DNA of 64,000 nucleotides. Origin: Siphonodentalium dalli. Taxonomy: Eukaryota; Mollusca; Scaphopoda; Gadilida; Siphonodentaliidae. The notes below the pieces were generated by a model. It did no database searches. It was not told where the DNA came from and saw only the letters and a program-made list of their open reading frames with translations. This document shows positions 36,060-47,612 of the stretch, piece by piece (within the stretch, counting starts at the first letter, position 1; every line of letters starts with the position of its first letter). The translations under genes and the position numbers were made by a program. The stretch spans positions 160,762,875 to 160,826,874 of the forward strand of contig CP136062.1 in NCBI GenBank assembly GCA_032622095.1, read 5' to 3'.

Positions 36060-36240
36060 GATGCACCCCCTTCCCGAGCTAAACGGTCTGCAAGAGATTG
36101 GTCCATCATGATAATTCCTGGATTATATTGGCATTTTGTGTCGTAACGATGTTGATTTCAATGTTCAATCCAATCCGAACACATTTAGTCAATTTATTAT
36201 TCCAGTGAATATTGTTGGCTAGCCTCATTACTTCCTGCCC

Positions 36241-36505
36241 CTAATCTTCCAGTTTAATATTCCAGTGAGGCTGTTATTTTATTTGTTGGTTTACCGATAA
36301 TTATTTTTAAAGATAGGATTGAAGGAGGTAAATAAATAAAAAAATAAAATTGGTTTGAATTAAAAAAAAATTCATATTATCAAAAAATCAGTCTGGAAGA
36401 TATAAAAAAAACCTCTTAAATTTAATGAAATACAAATCAGTTTTAGACTTATAATGGTGAAATGATTTGAGCCTGTAGTAGACATGAAAGAAGTCCTTTG
36501 GGGAG
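36241..36505. other. AT-rich, no gene seen
   Basis: A and T tracts around 36320-36420. No repeat or exon that I can support. Confidence 0.3.
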
Positions 36506-37039
36506 TACAGAAATGCCCTAAGTAATCGACTCCTTAACCCTTTACCCAACAGAAGGGCCCTGTGCCAATGCATTCTCTTATATATGCGAGTCGACCATAG
36601 GTCGCCTCGCATATATAAGAGAATGCATTGGCTTAACACATTAAAAATTATAAAATTGTTAAAGAATGTAAGAAAAAATGGTAAAAAAATATTTTTTTTA
36701 GGCCAATGCATTCTCTTATATATGCGAGGCGACCTATGGTCGACTCGCATATATAAGAGAATGCATTGGCACAGGGCTAACTGTAACTATCACAATGTGG
36801 TCAAGGAGCCGGTTCCAATGATATCCATATGTGTATGGTTTTATTGAGACAGACCGAAGATATTTTAGGCTGTTGAAGCTTTATTTGGCCGGTTTTGGCC
36901 GGATTGTTGGGTAAAGGGTTAAACACAGCAGAATTATGGGTAACTTTTCAGGATTTAGTCGGAAATATGGCTTATTGCCATTCATTGGAAAGCTCTCGCT
37001 GTTGTGTTTAAGGAGTCGATTACTTAGGGCATTACTGTA
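36506..37039 (+). mobile_element. MITE family E split by a family C element
   Basis: The left piece, 36506-36537, ends at the TTAA of CTCCTTAA. The right piece, 36923-37039, resumes at 'acacagcagaattatggg' and closes with GGGCATTACTG-TA. Removing one TTAA plus the family C element restores the normal E order. The right part has also lost one hairpin arm. Confidence 0.92.
36534..36922 (+). mobile_element. TTAA-type MITE, family C, nested in E
   Basis: TTAA (36534-36537 and 36919-36922) flanks CCCTTTACCCAACAGAAG and GGATTGTTGGGTAAAGGG. It carries two hairpins of the shared module, with loops near 36596 and 36737, around an AT-rich middle. After these comes an asymmetric right part ('ggagccggttccaatgat'). 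Confidence 0.95.
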
Positions 37040-37139
37040 TGCATAGCCATTCTGCACCCAAATTGTTAATGACACTTTTTGCCCAAATTTTTATAGATGA
37101 TGTAGTCATGGTAACAACACAGTTTTTGTAGAATATACC

Positions 37140-37830
37140 TTATATACACTATATTCCAGGGTGCCACTACGAGTTATCTCGTACTTTATATGGGGTCTAG
37201 ATATTCTGCTGTATAAATTTAAGAAATTTAGTTCCCCACGTAATAATGATTTCAACCATCTTAGGAAGCTCAAATATATGTGTGATGTAAGTGGTGCCAC
37301 TGCATCTGTGTAATAAAGGAACCTAATTTGGGCCGAATGTATGGTTTATAATACTGACGCATTGGTCCCTATTAACTCCATTGTGCCATCTGAATTGGCA
37401 TTATATGATAAGATCCACAAAACCCCCTAACATTCTGCACTCCAGAATAACGAGTTATTTCGTGTATTTGAACAGTAGACATCAATTTTGAGGTAGCACG
37501 ATTGTATATGTCAAAATGTAGGTACGAGATAACTCGTAGTTGGCACCCAGCACCACCCATCTAAACCTGGAATGTGGGATACGATATGTAGTAAATATGT
37601 GGATATGAGATAACTCGTAGTCGGCCCCCAGCCAAAATACCTTGAGATGGCATTGCTCTGTGCCAACTGCGAGTTATCTCGTAGTGCATTTATGCCATGT
37701 TTTTACGTGATCTAAGCTGATACATGACCAGTTTTGAGGTTTGAAGGTGGTTATATGCTGCTATCTACCTATTTAATACATAATATAAAGTTGGCACCCT
37801 GGAATGTTATACTATAGGATTCCGTCACTC
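37140..37830. mobile_element. Foldback element with ACGAG-TTAT-CTCGT boxes
   Basis: The inverted ends read ATTCCAGGGTGCCA (37151-37164) and TTGGCACCCTGGAAT near 37790, and the similarity continues outward. Five copies of a 6-bp stem, 4-nt loop box lie inside at 37176, 37450, 37523, 37604 and 37668, two of them next to another TTGGCAC or GCCAAC. CAGGGTG ends are hAT-like, but no 8-bp duplication is visible. Confidence 0.65.
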
Positions 37831-38880
37831 AATGTGTTAAATATGTGTAATTCGTGCAGAAACGTGAAAAATACTGTAATTTGCTATAAAATCCCCCTGA
37901 AATACCATTCAATTTGCTAGAATTTGACCCAAAATATCTCCAATTTGCCCTAATATTGCACAGATGTTGAGCTTTCAAAACATTTGGGGGGGGGGGGGGG
38001 GGGTAGGGGAGGCTACAGCCCTCCCAGCACTCCTCTGGCCCATACAGCTATGGGAGTATGTATTATATTAGTGTATGTTAGTGATGCAATTGTTCTAAAA
38101 GGCTTCTTCTGATTGGTGAACAAGGGAATTTCTGGTAGGTTAATCCTAATCACAGTCAAAAATAGGTATTTTTTAAATAATATTCTGGCTTCTTGATACT
38201 TAATAATTATTACTATAAACTGTTTTTGTTTTTTTTTGCTTTTCACCCATTTGCTGTTTGCAAATTTAATTTGTTTTTCTAATCCAGTGAATTTTCTGGG
38301 TAGGAGCTAGGTTCCGTAAACCAACAATAAAAAAAATATATATTGGCCTGAGAAATCTTAGTTAACTTTAGTGTACCTGCACCATGTTTAAGGGCTTCTG
38401 TCTGGACTGCAAATGACTCCTTATGAGATATTAAAAGATGTTGTCAATATGTCAGATAGAATAGGAACTTTTTTGATGAAATGTCTGGATATCTTGAGTA
38501 AAATATAATTAAATCCCCAATTTCTATGGTATTTTTTCAATTAATTTCCAGAAAGCTGATGTGTTCAATTCGGAGAATTATAGCTAATACTCAGCCTTCA
38601 GTCGGCCTTTGATGATTTCTGACCTGGCCATGTCCTTTCAGCTGATCAGTTTTACTTCATTATCTCCCATAATTAATATTTCCATGGATTTTATCCCTTT
38701 GGCTAAAATCAACTCACCCAGATGACGCAGAGCGTAACCAGCCAATCGGCTTAGAGCAAAAATCCATGAACGTGACTTGCACTCTTGCTCCACACATTAC
38801 TTCACCTTTCAACTTTGACACTATATCAATAACAGCTCAGGTGTAAAATTTGTATTAGTGATGACTGAAGCAGGTTTGCG
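37831..38880. other. No gene seen; G tract and low-copy sequence
   Basis: A run of about 20 G residues starts near 37984. The rest appears unique within the window. I find no exon I can defend. It is the longest stretch without an obvious repeat before 41600. Confidence 0.3.
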
Positions 38881-38909
38881 TATTAAATGTGTAGCATTCA
38901 GAGGAAGAG

Positions 38910-39296
38910 ATGCCTGCCACACCCTGTAGACATAAGAAGCATGCAAGCTGGCCCTACAATTTACTTGATGATAGATGCAACCAACTCCAGATGGAGATGT
39001 CTAACAATTTCAGGCATATGTCCAACCAAATTGATCAGTTGGTGACTTTGATCACTCAGCAATCTGATCTTTCAAATCAGTCACAGGCTGTTAAGCCGAC
39101 TGATTGCCCAATAAGTCCATGAAGTGCTATGTCTGTGGCAACAGGTAGAGACAAGGATTGCATTATTTTGCATGCCCCAGAGACTACAGATAGTGATTCT
39201 GTCAGAGGGCTGGAAGATATCGAGGTCGCAAAAGTTGCTCGCATTGTTACAAAAACACTGACTGATATCTTTGGACAAAAAAAAGCTTCCAATTGA
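38910..39296 (+). pseudogene. Coding-like relic in two frames, unknown
   Basis: Frame one from ATG at 38910 gives 70 residues starting MPATPCRHKKHASWPYNL, with a helix-like stretch (NNFRHMSNQIDQLVTLITQ), and ends at a stop at 39120. A second frame from 39129 continues for 55 residues (RDKDCIILHAPETTDSD, then EVAKVARIVTKTLTDIFG) to a stop at 39294. Composition is more protein-like than the surroundings. It could be a frameshifted end of a retroelement gag-like or host gene, but I recognise neither part. Confidence 0.3.
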
Positions 39297-39306
39297 ATAA
39301 ACAGTC

Positions 39307-39439
39307 TACAGTAATGCCCTAAATAATGGACTTCTTAACCACAGCAGAATTATGGGTAATTTTTCAGGATTTAGTCGGAAATATGGCTTGTTGGCATTCA
39401 TGAGAAAGCTCTCAGTCGATTATTTTGAGCATCACTGTA
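39307..39439 (+). mobile_element. MITE family E, internally deleted
   Basis: TA-CAGTAATGCCCTAAATAA on the left. The right arm is mostly lost, leaving GTCGATTATTTTGAGCATC and ACTG-TA. Confidence 0.8.
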
Positions 39440-39501
39440 CGACACGGACTCCAGATCGACTGTGCCCAAGAAGACTTGTTGAAAAAGTTGGGATCAATTA
39501 A

Positions 39502-39588
39502 GCCCCCAGAAAAGCGAATTTAGTGATGCTAGCCCATGCCATATGGGTTAGCATCACTAAATTCACCCTATGGGGGTCCTCATTCTTG
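39502..39588. mobile_element. MITE family A, single hairpin remnant
   Basis: GAATTTAGTGATGCTAGCCC pairs with GGGTTAGCATCACTAAATTC around the centre at 39540. The terminal parts are absent. Confidence 0.7.
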
Positions 39589-39755
39589 AGTCTTGAAAAC
39601 AGATTTACCCTTGCCTGCCTGAGCATGCCAACTTCATACTCATCACACCCCTCCCCTCCAAAAAATGCTCTCTACTTACGACATTTCCATTTGAAATAAA
39701 ACATTATACATGTAAGCAGGTAGCAAAAAGACCCATTCATTTCCCAGCTGTGAAG

Positions 39756-41572
39756 AAATGATATTTTGTGGAGGGGTGTGGAGTATGGGGGGGGGGGAGG
39801 TGGAGAATGAGATTTTGTGGAGGGGGGGGGGGGGGTTGTGGAGAATGAGATTTTGTGGAGGGGTGGGGAGTATGGGGGTGTGGAGAATGAGATTTTGTGG
39901 AGAGGTGGGGAGAACGGGGGGGGGGGGGGGGGGGGGGGTGGGGGTGGGGGTGTGGAGAATGAGATTTTGTGGAGGGGTGGGGAGTATAGGGGGGGGGTGT
40001 GGAGGGGGTGTGGAGAATGAGATTTTATGGAGTGGTGGGGAGTATAGGGGGGGGTGTGGAGAATGAGATTTTGTGGAGGGGTGGGGAGAATGGGGGGGGG
40101 GGGGGTGTGGAGAATGAGATTTTGTGGAGTGGTGGGGAGTATAGGGGGGGGGGATGGAGAATGAGATTTTGTGGAGGGGTGGGGAGTATGGGGGGTATGG
40201 GGGGGGGGGGGGGTGGAGAATGAGATTTTGTGGAGGGGTGTGGAGTATGGGGGGGGGGGGTGGAGAATGAGATTTTGTGGAGGGGGGGGGGGGGGTTGTG
40301 GAGAATGAGATTTTGTGGAGGGGTGGGGAGTATGGGGGTGTGGAGAATGAGATTTTGTGGAGAGGTGGGGAGAACGGGGGTGGGGGTGGGGGGGTGGGGG
40401 TGTGGAGAATAAGATTTTGTGGAGGGGTGGGGAGTATAGGGGGGGGGGGAGAATGAGATTTTGTGGAGTGGTGGGGAGTATAGGGGGGGGGGGGGGGTTT
40501 GGAGAATGAGATTTTGTGGAGGGGTGGGGAGAATGGGGGGGGGGGGTGTGGAGAATGAGATTTTGTGGAGTGGTGGGGAGTATAGGGGGGGGGGGGGTGG
40601 AGAATGAGATTTTGTGGAGGGGTGGGGAGTATGGGGGGGGTGGAGAATGAGATTTCTTGGAGGGGTGGGGAGAACGGGGGGGGGGGGGGGGGGGGGTGTG
40701 GAGAATGAGATTTTGTGGAGTGGTGGGGAGTATGGGGGGGTGTAGAATGAGATTTTGTGGAGGGGTGGGGAGTATGGGGGGGGGGGGGGGGGTTGTGGAG
40801 AATGAGATTGTGTGGAGTATGGGGTGGGGGTGTGGAGAATGAGATATTGTGGAGGGGTGGGGAGTATGGGGGGGGGGGGTGTGGATAATATTTTGTGGAT
40901 GGGTGTGGAGTTTGGGGTGGGGGTTTGGAGAATGAGATTTTGTGGAGGGGTGGGGAGTATAGGGGTTGTGGAGAATGAGATTTTGTGGAGGGGTGGGGAG
41001 AACGGGGGGGGGGGGGGGGGGGGGGGGCGTGTGGAGAATGATATTTTGTGGAGGGGTGGGGAGTATGGGGGTGTGGATAATGATATTTTGTGGAGGGGTG
41101 GGGAGTATGGGGGTGTGTAGAATGAGATTTTGTGGAGGGTGGGGAGTATGGGGGGGGGTGTGGAGAATGAGATTTTGTGGAGGGGTGGGGAGAACGGGGG
41201 GGGGGGGGGGGGTGGAGAATGATATTTTGTGGAGGGGTGGGGAGTATGGGGAGTATGGGAGTGTGGATAATGATAATTTGTGGAGGGGTGGGGAGTATGG
41301 GGGTGTGGAGAATGAGATTTTGTGGAGGGTGGGGAGTATGGGGGGGGGGGGTGTGGAGAATGAGATTTTGTGGAGGGGTGGGGAGTATGGGGGGGGTGTG
41401 GAGAATGAGATTTTTGTAGAGGGGTGGGGGGTATGGGGGGTGTGGAGAATGAGATTTTGTGGAGGGGTGGGGAGAGGTGGGGAGTATGGGGTGTGGAGTA
41501 TTGGGGTAGGGAGTAAGGGGGTGGGGAATATGGGGGAGGGGTGGGGAGTATGGGGAGGTGTGGAGAATGAGA
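39756..41572 (+). repeat. G-run minisatellite, quadruplex-prone
   Basis: Units of about 45-60 bp read GAGAATGAGATTTTGTGGAG, then GGGTGGGGAGTAT, then 6 to 23 G residues. Dozens of G runs lie on the plus strand. A 460-bp block is itself repeated (39771 and 40233). A reverse-strand frame of 635 codons, made almost only of Pro, His, Ser, Thr, Leu and Ile, is open because the complement has few stops. It is not a credible gene. Run lengths may be unreliable in any assembly. Confidence 0.95.
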
Positions 41573-42100
41573 TGGTCACTTCAGTGCCACATTATTGTCA
41601 TAGTCTATAACCTACAATGCCATGCCAGCACAATCTCGTCATGAAACTTCGGTCACCTGTATACACCAGGTTTTGTTTTGTCATCACAGAGACTAATAGA
41701 AAAGGATATCTATAATCACTAATCTTCCGGCACTAATCACATCGCAAAATCAATAGAATTTTCCGTCAGCTTCCGGATGAACCGACATCCCTGATATATG
41801 AGATAACGAAACTCATTTGTTGCACGAATTGGAATTAAGCTTTTGCATGCCGCCATGATTTTATATTATAACACAGTAAATTATTCCATATTGCTAAATG
41901 AAATGTCATTATTGGGGAAAATCCGGAGTTAATTAACAGAATAGGTTGGTGTACGTGACGGCAGTGTTGTCACGATATGTAAGTCTCAGATCTTATTGGA
42001 ACTCAGTCGACCTTGCATCTTAGGTTGAACTGATCTAAAAAAAAATTCACAGAATGCTCTGTTACTCTAATCAGACAACAGCAATTTAAAAGCCTGGTTT
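41573..42100. other. No gene seen
   Basis: Apparently low-copy sequence following the G-rich array. No splice-bounded frame stands out. Confidence 0.3.
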
Positions 42101-43080
42101 TCAAACCCTTCCGTAACTTTTATCCAATATTGAAGATGGGAACCTCTTATTTTGACCAAAATTTGTTGAAAAACATGGCCACCAGTGGCCATCTTGGAAT
42201 TTACTCTTTGCATGACTAAATCATTTGGCGCACCCTACAGACCAAATCCCTCATCTGATGATCACCAAACTTCATATTTATCTTCGGGGTGACCTCTAGA
42301 TGGGAGTCTCTTATTTTGACCGAAATTCGTTGAAAAACATGTCCGCCAGTAGTGTGGTCGTCAGAGGGTTCGACCCGGAAGAAATTGGTATAGAAGCGGT
42401 TTTGGTGTCATTCGACGCGGGAGAATCTCGTGTATAACATATCCAAAATCCGCTAAAATCCGCTTTGGGCAAAATTCAGGATCCAACATGGCGTCCAACA
42501 TGGCTGCCGTTAGTCAAAAGATACTCTGACTGAGATTAATTCGATAACAGTGAGAACAAATGTTGTCATATGTATACAAATGTATAAATTTTTGCAAAGG
42601 TAAAATGTTGAGCCACCTGTTTATGGCAAAAATGGAACCCATCGTCCCAGATGGCCGCCAAAATGGCGGCCTAAACTCGAACATTTGAAGTTTTTGCCTA
42701 ATATCTTAAATATCAATTCCTGTTGTTTGATAATGGTTCAGACTGGCGACATTGATTAGTCATATTCATGTTAATTCATCATTGGAGCAATGAAAGATAC
42801 CATAAATGGGGTCCCAGACTCATCTACACCCTCAAAAATTCGATTTTACAGAACGCGGTATAAAATTCCACAAAACTCTCCATTGTGATTACAGTCATAT
42901 ATCAACAAGAAATGGACAGAACTGTACAATGTAAGTTGGGCATACCAATATCTATAAATACTCCAATTCAATGAAACCCAAATTGGCGCTTTGTCTCAAA
43001 ATGGCTGCCAAAATGGCGGTCAAAATATGGAAAATGGCGGATATTGATCACAGTGTCATTCAATCCATTATAAGTAGTGG
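42100..43080 (+). repeat. Complex repeat, left block
   Basis: It contains 'tggaatttactctttg', 'cgcgggagaatctcg', 'tatccaaaatccgct', 'aacatggcgtccaacatgg' and 'ctcaaaatggctgcc'. The first 230 bp recurs in direct orientation at about 46685-46800. The rest recurs in reverse complement at about 45990-46680, and a piece again at 45820-45990. The many 'caaaatggcngcc' motifs add short internal similarity. Confidence 0.75.
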
Positions 43081-45759
43081 TTGATGAATAAAATTGACTA
43101 AATAAATACGAATGTATACCTCTTTATGATGCCATTATGCTAGCTCTATGTAAAAACTTAAAAATCAGTACCAAAAATGGCTGCCAAAATGGCCACCCGA
43201 TGTGAAAAATACTATTTTCTATCACTTCTGTTTATCACTTGTTGCTCTCTGAACTGGGAAACAATGGGTATATTCTTTCAATGATCGTGTCAACTGATCA
43301 TTACAGCAATGACATTTATAATAGATTAGATCATAGTTTACTCCGGTCCTTCACTAATAAGTTATAACGAATGCGGTTTGAAATTTAACCAAAATCGACT
43401 TTGGGGTTCTGGTCACATTTGATATTTAGGGATGAGCAGATCTTGTCTACAAAATAATTGATCGTTTCTTTTATTTGTGAACAATCCATCTCAAATAGAC
43501 CAAAAGAAACAATAAATTTTATCTAATATGGCTTCCAAAACGAAAATGGTAGACTCTGCCCAGCTTATCACATAATGGAAGTTGTGAGTGGTGGATGCAG
43601 TTGATAGTTGACTCATATACATGTATGTGGCTCATATACATCAAAACTATTTTATTTATAATCTTTTGGTGGCTTCCCGCGGGTTGACAAAATCTCGACT
43701 CATCAGTGCTATAATGTCGTATATCCATTATGGCGGGAAATGAGTATTTGATACCATTCGAATCGTGAGAAAAAATCCAATCGGATGGGCCAAACTGTCC
43801 TTGCATTGGATGACAAATATTCGCACAAACCAGTGAAGCAAATGTCGTATCTCCAGCGAACTTTACAATTATTCGTGCTATGAGGTCGTATGTCCAACAG
43901 CAGCCAATCGGACGCTTCAGGTTGTCCACGTGACTTCTGTTTTGTGTTTGTGAATTCTAAAATGTGTGCTATATGGCAGTATCTCCATGTTAGTCACGTG
44001 ATCATTTGGTGATTTAAATTTTGTGATTGTTCCACACATTTCTGTAAGATGATGCACATGGGTGAATTTTCATAGTGTAGAATAGGCACTTTTTAGTTCA
44101 TAAACACATGCGATTGCCACCATATTTAGCTTAATCTGCATTTATTAGCACAACTTCATTATAGCACGGAAACGAATCGTCGCTGGCATACGCAAAATGT
44201 CATATCTCCAAACAAGCTATTGCTTTTTAAAAGAAAACGAGGGAATAAACAGAAAACAATATGTGGTTCAATGAACAGCTAATGTCAGTTTTCATTGGGA
44301 TAAATACAACAATACGTAATGCTTTGTCAACATTAGGAGAAATGTTGTCTAAAAACTTCAACCTTCATTTTCTCGGAAAGTTGAAAATGTGGGTTACATT
44401 ATAGCACTGATGCGACGAAATATTAACTATTCGGGCTCGGCCATCATTTTCAAGTTTGAAGCTGGAACTAAATGTAGCCCATGGATTCCCCATTTTGACA
44501 TGTAAGAAAAGTAGTTTTACTCTGATCTCTTCCCAGATATCAACTCTCCGGTAAATGGTGATCTCTTATGTTCTAGAAAATACGTGTGCCAAATACATAT
44601 ATGTATGAAGAAACTATCCCCATACACTGTTTACACATCGATTCCGTAAGTATGTGGAGGTTTTCTTGGACAAGCGGGATTTTCAAACCTCGAAACCGTC
44701 CGTACAAACAATAACAGTTAATAGGAAATGACGTTGGATGTAGGTCTAGAGTACGTCGTCCGCATGAAATAGTTTTCGTGTCATTAATTTGCACATAGTT
44801 CGTGCTCTGATGAGCATGGATGAACGCCTTATGTGGCAGTTTGATTGTCTAACATCCGGAAAATAACATGTTCATTGTTTACATTTCTTAGACAAACATG
44901 CTGTTAATCACCATGTTCATGTGGCATTTCTTTCCAATGACAACCTTGAAATGCCAGTTAATCAAGCTAAATGGTTGATACCTTTACGCCTACGGGTCAG
45001 ATCCAGCCGTGACGCACATTGTGTCTACATATCATTGATGAAATTCACTAAATGTGTAGAAGATATAGGTGCGTCTATATATGTACTAGAATGTTTCTAT
45101 GCACATGTATATACCCACAATCGCATGACACGGAATTGTCACATAAAGTGTGAAGGGTATACAATGTACGTGCGAATTTTCATTTTTTCTCTTGATATTG
45201 AAGAAAATAATTTTACTTTGAAACTCTCCAGCTCCGATAACCAACTTGCCCACCAATTAAGTAAACCCCAGATTATTCGCTTTTCCCTCCTGTCCTTTTC
45301 ACTTTCGCCAGCACTGGAAAACCTATTATAGCCTGATGCTTCCGTACTAGACCACCGATGCCCATATAATTGATGTTCCGAATAGTCGTTATAAGTAGAA
45401 ATGTTGACACTGTGTTTTCAAATAATCCAGATTCGTAGCAATTTAATTTATTTTTAATTAATTTCCAGATAGTCCCTCGTAATAAGTGGACATCGTGTTG
45501 GTTCCTGCAGTAGATACTGCTTAGTTGGAACATTTCGGGCTGAACTGATTGTGGTAGTAGATTATTGGCAACATGTTTAATAGGTCTGTCATCGTTAGCT
45601 CACAACCGAAGTGTTGTTTCGGCTTTCCTCTGAGCAGAACTTAAATTTCGACAATTTTCGGTGGCCATTTTGGTAGCCATCTTAGCATTTTGAATCGTGA
45701 TTGGCTACTCATACCCACAAAAAACATTGATTTCAATCAATGATGTGTATTGGTGCCGA
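43081..45759. other. Spacer between inverted blocks, no gene recognised
   Basis: Two frames of 136 codons occur (43519-43929 reverse, 44921-45331 forward), but neither shows a domain I know. A loose motif 'atgtcgtatctcca' recurs near 43716, 43850, 43883, 43970 and 44206 with changes, hinting at an old repeat. It could be the decayed body of an element whose ends are the flanking inverted blocks. Confidence 0.35.
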
Positions 45760-46800
45760 ATTGGCGTTTTGTGGAATGGGTTTTCGTGAATAACTACATA
45801 TTTGCCATTTTCATTATTATTGGCGACCATGTTGGACGCCATCTTGAATTCTGTATTTTCCCCAAAGCGGATTTTAGCGGATTTTGGATATGTTATACAC
45901 GAGATTCTCCCGCGTCGAATGACAACAAAACCGTTTCTTTACCAATTCCTTCTGGGTCTAACCCTCTGACGACCATTCTAAATATCTGCCATTTTCCATA
46001 TTTTGACCGCCATTTTGGCAGCCATTTTAAGACAAAGCGCCAATTTGGGTTTCAATGAATTGGAGTAATTATAGATAATGGTATGCCCAACTTACATTGT
46101 ACAGTTCTGTCCATTTCTTGTTGATATACGACTGGAATCCCAATGGCGATATTTGTGGAATTTTATACCGCGTTCTGTAAAATCAAATTTTTGAGGGTGT
46201 ATATGAGTCTGGGACCCCATTTATAGTATCTTTCATTGCTCCAATGATGAATTAACATGAATATGACTAATCAATGTCGCCAGTCTGAACCATTATCAAA
46301 CAACAGGAATTGATCTTTAAGATATTAGGCAAAAATTTCAAATTTTCGAGTTTAGGCCACCATTTTGGCAGCCATCTGGGGCGAGGGGTTCTATTTTTTC
46401 TACACATATGTGGCATAATACTTTACCTTCGCAAAAATGTATACATTTGTATTAATATGGCAACATTTGTTCTCATTATGTCGAATTAATCTCAGTCAGA
46501 ATCTCTTTTGACTAATGGCGGCCATGTTGGACGCCATCTTGGATCCTGGATTTTGCCCAAAGCAGATTTTAGCGGATTTTGGATATGTTGTAGCAGAGAT
46601 TCTCCCGCGTTGAATGACACCGAGATCGCTTCTATACCAATTTCTTCTGGGTTGACCCCTTTTTTTGCGTACCACGACCACACTACAGTGGCTATTTTGG
46701 AATTTACTCTTTGTATGACTAAATCCTTTCGTGCACCTTGCAGACCACATGCCTCATCTGATTATCACCAAACTTCATTTGGATCTTCAGGGTGACTGTT
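45760..46800 (-). repeat. Complex repeat, right block
   Basis: Largely the reverse complement of 42330-43040, with the 'ggattttagcggattttgg' segment present twice (about 45868 and 46567). The last 115 bp is in direct orientation relative to the left block. Confidence 0.75.
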
Positions 46801-47367
46801 AAAGTACTTCACCTTTCTATTTTCCCAGTCGCTAGTCTGTGTCTCAGCTCGCTCAATTCGTCTTTGCTCCAAACATGAATCCGTCTCGCATTTCCAGTTG
46901 TTGGGTTGACTGAATAAGCGGAATTCAAGCTAATGGAAACAGATCGACATGACCTCTAGTTTATTTTCCTTCTTCTTTATCATTCAATTCATTGCTCATC
47001 AAAAAACTAACTCCTTCCCAAGTTGAGCTCAGTGTCATTGACACCTTCACTTTCAATTGTTTTATGGGAAGAAATACCTTAGTTTCTTTAATTTTCTATA
47101 AATTGAATAAAAAACCACACACATTGTTTTAAAAAATCTTGTGAAATTAATGTACAGTTCCACTAGCTGTTTGCTGAATGATGGTGTCGGGTGATTTATG
47201 TATTTTATTTTTTATACGCCCGTCGCCCGATCTTCTTGAAGTGACTTAGGCATTTTGTTCATCAGCCAATAACTGAAGTATCAACTTCTTATTGGTTCTT
47301 ATTGGTTTATGACCATCGAAACATTCATGTTAACCATATGGCAAAATGTACTGATTCATACGGGAGC
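46801..47367. other. No gene seen
   Basis: A short 'tatacgcccgtcgcccg' piece near 47215 is related to 62815. The remainder shows no exon or repeat that I can support. Confidence 0.3.
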
Positions 47368-47583
47368 TACAGTAATGCCCTAAGTAATCGACTCTTAACT
47401 ACATCAGAATTATGGGTAACTTTTCAGGATTTAGTCGGAAATATGGCTTGTTGCCATTCATCGGAAAGCTCTCCCTGAGAGCTTTGCGATGAAATGGCAA
47501 CAAGCCATATTTCCGACTAAATCCTGAAATGTTACTCATAATTCTGCTGTAGTTAAGAGTCGATTACTTAGGGCATTACTGTA
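47368..47583 (+). mobile_element. TA-flanked palindromic MITE, family E
   Basis: TA-CAGTAATGCCCTAAGTAA and TTACTTAGGGCATTACTG-TA. Full-length arms meet at GAAAGCTCTCCCTGAGAGC near 47470, one of the best-preserved copies. Confidence 0.92.
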
Positions 47584-47612
47584 ATTGTGTGAAAGTAGAG
47601 GGTGTGTGATTA

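Larger units (their letters stand above)
34855..36240 (+). repeat. Segmental duplication, copies 2 and 3 (partial)
   Basis: 34855-35635 matches copy 1 up to the first minisatellite unit, and 36060-36235 resumes with the unit's tail and the start of a third copy ('cctggattatattggc', 'ttgatttcaatgttcaat'). A family E and a family A element are inserted. Confidence 0.75.

Noticed and set aside
36388-36750. Frames containing MRVDHRSPRIYKRMHW-type peptides, also near 49343 and 22629
   Set aside because: These are translations of the shared hairpin module of families C and D, present in both orientations of the palindrome.
39672-41579. A 635-codon reverse-strand frame rich in Pro, His, Ser and Thr
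   Set aside because: It is the complement of the G-run minisatellite. Several other frames across it are also open, composition is dictated by the repeat, and G-run lengths are too unstable to keep a frame.
44921-45331. A 136-codon forward frame
   Set aside because: No recognisable domain, no supporting splice or promoter context, and it overlaps a reverse frame. Recorded only as unassigned sequence.
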